DNA of 34,224 nt, from positions 2,262-36,485 of the forward strand of contig PFCS01000017.1 in NCBI GenBank assembly GCA_002772895.1, written 5' to 3'. This DNA is from Parcubacteria group bacterium CG10_big_fil_rev_8_21_14_0_10_36_14. GTDB taxonomy: Bacteria > Patescibacteriota > Patescibacteriia > GCA-002772895. How positions within the stretch are numbered: position 1 is the stretch's first letter; each line of letters starts with the position of its first letter. A program made the position numbers and the translations under genes. This document shows positions 6,598-13,291 of this stretch, one piece after another. The notes under the pieces are model-generated. The model was given only the letters and a program-made list of their open reading frames with translations, did no database searches and was not told the DNA's origin.

Positions 6598-8094
6598 ATG
6601 GATAAAAATGTAATTATTGATCAAATAAAAAAACAATTAGAAGATTTTAAGCCTTCGGCAGAAAGTCAAAAAATCGGTAACGTTTTGGAAGTTGCCGACG
6701 GCATTGTGCGTTTAGACGGACTTTCAGACTGTATGATGCAAGAAATGATTGATTTCGGAAACGATATCTATGGAGTGGTGCTAAACTTGGAAGATGGTGT
6801 TATTGGCGCAATGATTTTGGGTGATTTTGAACACATCAAAGAAGGGGATACGGCAAAAACAACCGGAAAAATTTTATCAGTACCAGTAGGCGAAGCGCTT
6901 ATCGGAAGAGTTGTAAATCCATTGGGGGTACCTTTAGACGAAAAAGGAAAGATAGAAAGCGATAAATTTTATCCTGTAGAAAAAATTGCTCCAGGCGTTA
7001 TCAGCCGTAAATCAGTAGATACACCCGTTCAAACAGGCATTAAAGCTATTGATGCTATGATACCGATTGGCAGAGGTCAGCGTGAACTTATTATCGGCGA
7101 CCGCCAGACAGGAAAAACCGCTATTGCTATTGATGCGATTATCAATCAAAAAGGCAAGGATATGATTTGTATTTATGTAGCAATCGGCCAAAAAGAATCA
7201 AAAGTAGCGCGAATTAAGGCAAAATTGGAAGAAGTTGGCGCAATGGAACATACAATTATTGTTGTAGCTGGAGCATCAGATCCAGCATCTCTTTCATATA
7301 TCGCGCCTTATTCCGGATGCGCTATGGGAGAATATTTTATGGATCAAGGAAAAGATGTGCTTGTTATTTATGATGATTTATCAAAGCAAGCCTGGGCATA
7401 CCGCGAAATTTCGCTTTTACTTCGCCGTCCACCAGGACGTGAAGCATATCCTGGAGATGTATTCTATCTTCATTCACGTCTTTTAGAACGAGCTGCTAAA
7501 CTTTCTGACGCAGAAGGCGGTGGCTCATTAACAGCGTTGCCTATTATAGAAACACAGGAAGGCGATGTATCGGCATATATTCCAACAAATGTTATTTCCA
7601 TTACAGATGGACAAATTTATCTTGAAGGCGATTTATTTTACAAAGGTATCCGTCCGGCTCTAAATGTTGGGCTATCTGTCTCTCGTGTTGGTTCTGCAGC
7701 CCAAATAAAAGCCATGAAGCAGGTTGCCGGAAAATTACGTCTAACTCTTGCTCAGTTTAGAGAACTTGAAGCATTTGCACAATTCTCTAGCGACTTGGAT
7801 GAAGCAACAAAACAACAAATTGAACGCGGAAGAAGAACAACAGAAATTTTGAAACAAGGACAATATGAGCCAATGTCAGTTGAAAACCAAGTTGCTATTA
7901 TTTATGCGACAATAAACGGTTTTCTTGATGATGTAGAAATAGAAAGAGTAGGCGAGTGGGAAAGAAAATTCCACGAATTTTTGAATATGCAAAGAGGCCA
8001 ACTTTTGGAAAAAATCAGAACGGAAAAGGCTTTATCTCAAGAATTGGAAGCAGAATTAAAACAAGCGATCGAAGATTTTAAAAGAACTATCTAA
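6598..8094 (+). CDS. atpA: ATP synthase F1 subunit alpha
   Basis: A 498-residue alpha subunit of normal length. Walker A is GDRQTGKT near residue 169-176, Walker B-like [17 protein letters not shown] near 259-275, and the [24 protein letters not shown] block follows the family. It forms the non-catalytic nucleotide sites of the alpha3beta3 hexamer. It is 4 nt after atpH and is followed by a 52-nt gap (GC-rich 5-bp hairpin plus a GTAATTAGTAATTAAT stretch) before atpG. The SD-less start has T at -1. Confidence 0.97.
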   Translation: MDKNVIIDQIKKQLEDFKPSAESQKIGNVLEVADGIVRLDGLSDCMMQEMIDFGNDIYGVVLNLEDGVIGAMILGDFEHIKEGDTAKTTGKILSVPVGEALIGRVVNPLGVPLDEKGKIESDKFYPVEKIAPGVISRKSVDTPVQTGIKAIDAMIPIGRGQRELIIGDRQTGKTAIAIDAIINQKGKDMICIYVAIGQKESKVARIKAKLEEVGAMEHTIIVVAGASDPASLSYIAPYSGCAMGEYFMDQGKDVLVIYDDLSKQAWAYREISLLLRRPPGREAYPGDVFYLHSRLLERAAKLSDAEGGGSLTALPIIETQEGDVSAYIPTNVISITDGQIYLEGDLFYKGIRPALNVGLSVSRVGSAAQIKAMKQVAGKLRLTLAQFRELEAFAQFSSDLDEATKQQIERGRRTTEILKQGQYEPMSVENQVAIIYATINGFLDDVEIERVGEWERKFHEFLNMQRGQLLEKIRTEKALSQELEAELKQAIEDFKRTI

Positions 8095-8146
8095 TAATAG
8101 TTGCGAAGCGACATAATGTCTATCCGTAATTAGTAATTAATTTGCT

Positions 8147-9052
8147 ATGCCAGCAGGAACAAAGGCGATAACACGCCGAATAAAATCTGTAACAAACACA
8201 AAAAAAATCACCAAAGCAATGGAGATGGTTTCTGTTGCCAAAATGAGACGCGCAACAGACAGTGTTTTAGCTACCAGGCCATACAGCAATTTAGCATGGC
8301 AAATAATAGGCAACATTAGCAAGAGCAAAAATAAAATTGCTCATCCATTATTAGAAAAGAGAAGTGGACAAGGAAAAATAATGGTAATACTAATCACTTC
8401 CGACAAAGGATTATGTGGAAGTTTCAATAGCCAGATGTTTCGAGAAATAAAAAAGTTTGTTTTGGATAATTCTGATAATAATAAAATTGATTTTGTGGTT
8501 GCAGGCAAGAGAGGCGAATTATTCGCTCTTCGGGAAAAAATGAATATTACCGCAACCTTTGAAGACTTATTAAATAAAACAAAGTTTACTGATATAAAAC
8601 CAGTCGCAAAGCTTGCGATGAATAAGTTTGTTGATAAAACATACGACAAGGTCTATGTAGCTTACACGGATTATATTTCAACATTAAATCAAAAAGCTCG
8701 TGTAAGACAACTATTGCCGATTATTCAAGACGATAACCTTGGCGATATAGGAAAAAAAGATGAGACACCGGAACAGACCGAAGCGCAAAAGTCGTTAGAT
8801 TATATTTTTGAACCGCAAAAAAAAGAATTATTAGAAATGTTATTGCCAAAAATAGTTGAAACGCAGATTTTTCAGGCAATTTTAGAATCGGTCGCATCAG
8901 AACATTCCGCAAGAATGGTAGCAATGAAAAACGCAACTGACGCTGCAAACGAAATGGTAGATGATTTAACGCTTACCTTTAATAAATTAAGGCAAGCCGG
9001 AATTACGAGAGAAATATCGGAGATATCGGCAGGAAAAGCGGCATTAGAATAA
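8147..9052 (+). CDS. atpG: ATP synthase F1 subunit gamma
   Basis: A 301-residue central-stalk subunit. The N-terminal helix carries ITRRIKSVTNTKKITKAMEM (around 8-27) and the C-terminal helix carries SEHSARMVAMKNATDAANEM, the two family signatures that form the rotating coiled coil. LITSDKGLCGSFN near 83-95 is the conserved Rossmann-like core. An acidic insertion near 200-225 (KKDETPEQTEAQKS) is somewhat longer than in Escherichia coli. The next ATP synthase gene (atpD) is more than 530 nt away, beyond a minus-strand gene. The SD-less start has T at -1. Confidence 0.96.
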   Translation: MPAGTKAITRRIKSVTNTKKITKAMEMVSVAKMRRATDSVLATRPYSNLAWQIIGNISKSKNKIAHPLLEKRSGQGKIMVILITSDKGLCGSFNSQMFREIKKFVLDNSDNNKIDFVVAGKRGELFALREKMNITATFEDLLNKTKFTDIKPVAKLAMNKFVDKTYDKVYVAYTDYISTLNQKARVRQLLPIIQDDNLGDIGKKDETPEQTEAQKSLDYIFEPQKKELLEMLLPKIVETQIFQAILESVASEHSARMVAMKNATDAANEMVDDLTLTFNKLRQAGITREISEISAGKAALE

Positions 9053-9060
9053 AAGTATAG

Positions 9061-9092
9061 TATAAAAATACGGCTCAATGGATATGAGCCGT
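9061..9092 (-). terminator. Rho-independent terminator of the minus-strand zinc-ribbon transcript
   Basis: On the minus strand ACGGCTCA-TATCCAT-TGAGCCGT (9092-9070) is followed by ATTTTTATA. In the plus direction no U-tract follows, so it should not stop the ATP synthase transcript. Confidence 0.75.
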
Positions 9093-9167
9093 AAAGCGAG
9101 AGTCACCGGGTTTTACACAGTTCATTATAACGTATCTTTTCTCAGTGCTTATAACTGCGAATTTCAA
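9075..9167 (-). pseudogene. Possible 30-residue ORF or gene remnant downstream of the zinc-ribbon gene
   Basis: A strong AAAGGAGG lies just after the zinc-ribbon stop (9194-9187) but no ATG, GTG or TTG follows at a usable distance. A protein-like frame, open from just before this SD, contains TTG 9167 and ATG 9122 and ends in the terminator hairpin; from TTG it reads MKFAVISTEKRYVIMNCVKP and ten more residues. Either the proper start codon was lost or an unusual start is used. I do not recognise the sequence. Confidence 0.25.
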
Positions 9168-9199
9168 AATTACTTTTAGGTATTTTCCTCCTTTATTGG

Positions 9200-9445
9200 C
9201 TATACCTTCATAAAGTCAATTCTGAAAATCCTATAAGAAATGTTCTGACAATGAGGGCATTGCGCTTTCTTCTTATGCTTTAAGATGTAATTGAGCTTTC
9301 CGATATCAAGATCATTTTCTGTGAGCTCTCCGTCCGGAAGACGCATTGTGGCAAAGACATCTACGTCCCACAAACCTTCGCAACTATTGCATTTTAGTTT
9401 GACTGCTAAATGCACAGGTCTACTACCAAGCTTTTTTACTAGCAT
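9200..9445 (-). CDS. Small zinc-ribbon protein inserted in the ATP synthase operon
   Basis: An 81-residue protein on the strand opposite to the ATP synthase genes. Two CxxC pairs (KCNSCEG near residue 20 and CPHCQN near 64), about 40 residues apart, should bind one zinc ion. The frame opens 12 codons earlier at ATG 9481, but that codon lies inside the -10 box of the promoter at 9477-9505, so I choose ATG 9445, which has AAGGG 9 nt upstream. It has its own promoter and terminator, hence an independent cassette between atpG and atpD. A similar two-CxxC protein is encoded at 11959-12189. Function unknown; a nucleic-acid or protein contact role is typical of such ribbons but not shown. Confidence 0.7.
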   Translation of the reverse strand: MLVKKLGSRPVHLAVKLKCNSCEGLWDVDVFATMRLPDGELTENDLDIGKLNYILKHKKKAQCPHCQNISYRIFRIDFMKV

Positions 9446-9476
9446 TTCACACCGCCCTTGTCCTATAAATAACCTT

Positions 9477-9505
9477 AACATAAAAAATTAATAATTGTGA
9501 ATCAA
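9477..9505 (-). promoter_or_regulatory. Promoter of the minus-strand zinc-ribbon gene
   Basis: TTGATT (9505-9500), a 17-nt spacer and TATGTT (9482-9477) on the minus strand. It overlaps the candidate plus-strand promoter of atpD. Confidence 0.5.
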
Positions 9506-9510
9506 AACTA

Positions 9511-9523
<13 letters not shown>
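9495..9523 (+). promoter_or_regulatory. Candidate separate promoter of atpD-atpC
   Basis: TTGTGA (9495-9500), a 17-nt spacer and TGTAAT (9518-9523, five of six consensus bases). It would allow atpD and the genes after it to be expressed independently of the upstream ATP synthase genes. Confidence 0.45.
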
Positions 9524-10992
<1,469 letters not shown>

Positions 10993-11000
10993 TATCGTAC

Positions 11001-11054
11001 TTCTCCACAAGGTCGAACAATAATATTTTTCGACTAAGCAAAGCGTGTGGAGAA
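11001..11054 (+). repeat. Stem-loop between atpD and atpC
   Basis: TTCTCCACA (11001-11009) pairs perfectly with TGTGGAGAA (11046-11054); inside, GTCGAA (11012-11017) pairs with TTCGAC (11029-11034). The distal arm GTGGAGAAATAC matches that of the atpB-atpE stem-loop, suggesting a related element. Confidence 0.6.
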
Positions 11055-11064
11055 ATACCTATGT

Positions 11065-11499
11065 ATGTTAAATCTCAAAATAACAACTCCAGAAGGCGAG
11101 ACATTCAATGATGTGGTAGATTCTATAACAATCCCTACAAAAATGGGTGAAATTACAATACTTCCAAACCACATTCCATTGGTTAGCGCAGTTATGCCGG
11201 GTGAAATTATCGCCAGAAAAAAAGATAAAGAAGAATATCTCTCTGTTTCTACGGGGTTTGTTGAGGTTTCAAATAATAATGTTACTCTTTTGGCAGATAC
11301 TGCAGAAATGGTGGATACATTAGTTGAAGAAGAGATTTTACGAGCCAAAGAACGCGCAGAAAAACTTCTGACAGAAAAGAGACAAGAATCTGACGTTGCC
11401 TTTGCAGAAGTGGCAGCTATATTAGAACGAGAAGTGGTTAGACTAAAAGTTTATCGCCGTCGCAGACACGGTAACAAAAATTTAGAAATAAATAATTAA
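11065..11499 (+). CDS. atpC: ATP synthase F1 subunit epsilon
   Basis: A 144-residue epsilon subunit. Residues 1-85 are the beta-sandwich (NLKITTPEGETF, GEITILPNHIPLVSAVMPGE, STGFVEVSNNNVTLLADTAE) and 86-144 the two-helix C-terminal domain, ending in a basic RRRRHGNK tail. I choose ATG 11065, since the extra residues of the longer frame fall in the distal arm of the preceding stem-loop and T precedes this ATG. It closes the ATP synthase set; the carbonic anhydrase follows 18 nt later. Confidence 0.92.
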   Translation: MLNLKITTPEGETFNDVVDSITIPTKMGEITILPNHIPLVSAVMPGEIIARKKDKEEYLSVSTGFVEVSNNNVTLLADTAEMVDTLVEEEILRAKERAEKLLTEKRQESDVAFAEVAAILEREVVRLKVYRRRRHGNKNLEINN

Positions 11500-11517
11500 T
11501 AAACAAGGATGTACACT

Positions 11518-11943
11518 ATGTCTCACACATGTAAAAATATCGTAATTCATTGCATTGACTTCCGTTTGATGGATCAACTTTTTGATTGGTTGAAAAACGA
11601 ACAAATGGTAGTGGATACTTGCGATGAAGTTGCGGTTGCAGGTTCAATAAAGGATTTGGTTCGTCCACAAAATCCAGGGGAAGCGGAATTTATTTTGAAG
11701 CAAATAGAGATATCTGCTCGCCTTCATAAGATAGAGCGGGTTATTATTATGAATCATACAGACTGCGGAGCTTATGGAGGAAAAAGCGCATTCAACGGAG
11801 ACGAGGACGAGGAAAGAGGCCATCTGGAAGATATGAGAAAAGCTGGAGAAATAATAAAAAATAAGTGGACACATCTTGAGATAATGCTTGTGCTCGCCAA
11901 CTTAAATCCTAACGGAAAGATAGACTTTAGAAAAATGGCATAG
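11518..11943 (+). CDS. Small beta-class carbonic anhydrase-like protein
   Basis: A 141-residue protein with the beta-carbonic anhydrase metal site: Cys12, Asp14 and Arg16 in HCIDFR, and His80 and Cys83 in NHTDCGAYGG. Thus the two Cys, one His and the Asp-Arg dyad are all there, and zinc binding with CO2/bicarbonate interconversion is likely. It is shorter than most beta enzymes, like the compact archaeal and mycobacterial forms. ATG 11518 is chosen over ATG 11509 because AAGGA lies 8 nt upstream. It directly follows atpC and is coupled by 15 nt to a zinc-ribbon gene; both have SDs, unlike the ATP synthase genes. Catalysis is inferred, not shown. Confidence 0.82.
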   Translation: MSHTCKNIVIHCIDFRLMDQLFDWLKNEQMVVDTCDEVAVAGSIKDLVRPQNPGEAEFILKQIEISARLHKIERVIIMNHTDCGAYGGKSAFNGDEDEERGHLEDMRKAGEIIKNKWTHLEIMLVLANLNPNGKIDFRKMA

Positions 11944-11945
11944 AA

Positions 11946-11952
11946 AAGGAGG
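11946..11952 (+). promoter_or_regulatory. Strong Shine-Dalgarno site (AAGGAGG)
   Basis: A perfect AAGGAGG 6 nt before GTG 11959. It supports the GTG start of the zinc-ribbon protein. Confidence 0.8.
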
Positions 11953-11958
11953 CAAAGC

Positions 11959-12189
11959 GTGGCAAAAATCTACAGAGTTAGAATAGAAATTGTAACTTCA
12001 CCATATCCGCTTATTAAATGTGAGAGTTGTCAACTGCGTTTCTTAGTTAAATTCTTTGATATATTGACTGAAGAAAAACCAAATGAGAACAATAGCATCA
12101 CTCACGGTGAAACAATCATTGCCTGTCTGCATTGTGGGCATGAAAAAAGAGGAACTTTTAATAGTATCCCCGAAGCAAAAAAAAGATGA
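11959..12189 (+). CDS. Small zinc-ribbon protein after the carbonic anhydrase
   Basis: A 76-residue protein starting at GTG with a perfect SD. Two CxxC pairs (KCESCQ near 20-25 and ACLHCG near 54-59) frame a roughly 30-residue linker. The layout resembles the minus-strand protein at 9200-9445, although identity is low by eye, so the two may be distant relatives. It ends in TGA, one of only two TGA stops among the annotated genes, with TAA three codons later in frame. It sits at the end of the atpD-atpC-carbonic anhydrase unit and is followed by a terminator. Function unknown. Confidence 0.72.
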   Translation: MAKIYRVRIEIVTSPYPLIKCESCQLRFLVKFFDILTEEKPNENNSITHGETIIACLHCGHEKRGTFNSIPEAKKR

Positions 12190-12200
12190 GCAAAATAACT

Positions 12201-12228
12201 AATCCCGATTATCCGGGATTTTATTTTT
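12201..12228 (+). terminator. Rho-independent terminator closing the ATP synthase region
   Basis: AATCCCG-ATTATC-CGGGATT (12201-12220) followed by TTATTTTT. It lies in the open frame upstream of the DNA glycosylase, which argues against the longer glycosylase start. Confidence 0.85.
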
Positions 12229-12232
12229 CTGC

Positions 12233-12238
12233 TACAGT
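12233..12238 (+). promoter_or_regulatory. Possible extended -10 element of the glycosylase gene
   Basis: TGC-TACAGT just upstream of ATG 12246 resembles the TGC-TACTAT and TGC-TAAACT elements elsewhere in the window. There is no good -35, and the short distance would give an almost leaderless mRNA. Confidence 0.25.
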
Positions 12239-12245
12239 TATATAT

Positions 12246-12869
12246 ATGAATATAAAGAAGGTGTACAAAAAATTATATGGTTATTTTGGTTCACAAGGGT
12301 GGTGGCCAATTTTTGATATAAAAATAGGGGAATGCAAATATAATTGCTCGGAAAATATAAAACAAAATAATAAATTTGAGATATGCATTGGCGCAATTCT
12401 AACACAAAATACTGCTTGGAAAAATGTAGAAAAAGCACTGGCAAATTTGTCGCCAGAAATATCGCCTGAAAAAATACTAACACATAAAAAATTAGAAAAA
12501 GTTATCCAGCCAGCAGGTTATTATAACCAAAAAGCAAAAAAGTTGCGCATATTTAGCAAGTGGTGGCTACAAAATAAAAAAGCAACCCGTGAAGAATTAC
12601 TCGGACTTTGGGGTATTGGTCCAGAAACTGCTGATTCAATGTTGTTGTATGCCTTTAATCAACCAATTTTTGTTATTGATACCTACACAAAAAGATTATG
12701 CAAAGAGCTGGGTGTAGAATTTAAAGAATATGATGAATATCGTAAATTTTTTGAGTCGCAACTACCTCCTGACCCAAAACTTTTTAACGAATATCACGCG
12801 CTTATCGTCGCATGGGGCAAGCTATATACCAAAGACAAAGAAAAAGTAGTAAAAATAATCGCCTCATAA
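12246..12869 (+). CDS. HhH-GPD DNA glycosylase, MagIII-like
   Basis: A 207-residue endonuclease III-fold protein. Features in order: GWWP (18-21), the GAILTQNTAWKNVEKAL helix (49-65), PAGYYNQKAKKL (89-100), the helix-hairpin-helix LLGLWGIGPETAD (118-130) and catalytic Asp145 in FVIDTYTKR. The lyase lysine of Nth, expected in the hairpin, is Glu here, and the C-terminal four-cysteine iron-sulfur loop is absent. Both traits, and the QNTAWKNVEKAL and YNQKAKK segments, match the MagIII 3-methyladenine glycosylase type, so a monofunctional alkyl-base glycosylase is likely. ATG 12246 is chosen because the upstream frame contains a terminator; T precedes it. The stop codon lies within a convergent hairpin. 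Confidence 0.85.
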   Translation: MNIKKVYKKLYGYFGSQGWWPIFDIKIGECKYNCSENIKQNNKFEICIGAILTQNTAWKNVEKALANLSPEISPEKILTHKKLEKVIQPAGYYNQKAKKLRIFSKWWLQNKKATREELLGLWGIGPETADSMLLYAFNQPIFVIDTYTKRLCKELGVEFKEYDEYRKFFESQLPPDPKLFNEYHALIVAWGKLYTKDKEKVVKIIAS

Positions 12870-12910
12870 CATATGAGGCGATTAAAAAAGAGTTTTAGCC
12901 AAAACTCTTT
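12848..12910 (-). terminator. Two tandem terminator hairpins, minus strand
   Basis: On the minus strand AAAGAGTTTT-GGCT-AAAACTCTTT (12910-12887, perfect 10 bp) is followed by TTTTTT, then a second perfect 10-bp hairpin (12882-12858) followed by TATTTTTAC. They close the transcript of the small minus-strand gene at 13.1 kb. Confidence 0.8.
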
Positions 12911-12980
12911 ACAATGGAACGCGTACATCGCCACATTTTTCACATTGCTTGGTGCCAAAATAAAAATGAGCAAGTATCAA
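12909..12980 (-). other. Remnant or tiny ORF with a CxxC motif
   Basis: A 23-codon open stretch between two stops begins TTG 12980 and ends in FGTKQCEKCGDVRVPL just at the terminator hairpin. The CEKCG knuckle looks like half of a zinc ribbon. No SD is seen. It is in the same frame as the minigene upstream, so it may be the decayed tail of a longer gene or a second very small cistron. Confidence 0.25.
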
Positions 12981-13004
12981 TTAAAAAAGAACTATTATTA
13001 GCTC

Positions 13005-13199
13005 TTAATCTTTAGCTCTAATGAGCAAAAGAGGCACCCTATCATCTCCGACACTCAGTTTGGGTGTCGAACGAAACTTTCAGCCATCCTTTAGCTGTTC
13101 TTCAAAAAATTTTAGCAATGATATATAGTCATGAACATTGTCTGTATAAAGTCTATAATTTTCTGTTTCTACAACCAGTTTATAATCGGGATTAGACAT
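13005..13199 (-). pseudogene. SD-led small gene with an in-frame TGA (64 codons)
   Basis: A minus-strand gene with promoter, SD and terminator. From ATG 13199 it codes for 39 residues (MSNPDYKLVVETENYRLYTD...KDG), then TGA (13082-13080), then continues in the same frame for 24 convincing residues (KFRSTPKLSVGDD...RAKD) to TAA. A tryptophan at the TGA would give DGWKF, so a TGG-to-TGA change is the simplest explanation. Alternatives are a functional 39-residue protein, read-through or recoding. No other gene here has an in-frame TGA. The family is not recognised; the full product would be a soluble 64-residue protein. Confidence 0.5.
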
Positions 13200-13206
13200 C
13201 CTTCCC

Positions 13207-13211
13207 CCTCC
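13207..13211 (-). promoter_or_regulatory. Strong Shine-Dalgarno site (GGAGG)
   Basis: GGAGG lies 7 nt before ATG 13199 on the minus strand, within AAGGAGGGGGAAGG. It is the main evidence that this short frame is or was translated. Confidence 0.7.
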
Positions 13212-13240
13212 TTGCTTTTGCTTACAATTTAGCATAAAAT
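13212..13240 (+). promoter_or_regulatory. Candidate promoter of the helicase gene
   Basis: TTGCTT (13212-13217), a 17-nt spacer and TAAAAT (13235-13240). It would give a leader of about 45 nt before ATG 13292. It interleaves with the minus-strand promoter at 13226-13254. Confidence 0.5.
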
Positions 13241-13254
13241 TAGAGAAGTACCAA
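13226..13254 (-). promoter_or_regulatory. Candidate promoter of the minus-strand minigene
   Basis: TTGGTA (13254-13249), a 17-nt spacer and TGC-TAAATT (13231-13226) on the minus strand, upstream of the SD and ATG 13199. Confidence 0.5.
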
Positions 13255-13291
13255 CAGACTATAAAAAAAGGAAGGAGCTATACTGCAATAT

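Noticed and set aside
9446-9481. Upstream ATG of the minus-strand zinc-ribbon gene
   Set aside because: This ATG lies inside the -10 box of its own promoter.
12186-12245. 20-residue extension of the DNA glycosylase
   Set aside because: It overlaps a strong terminator hairpin with T-run and does not match the family start.
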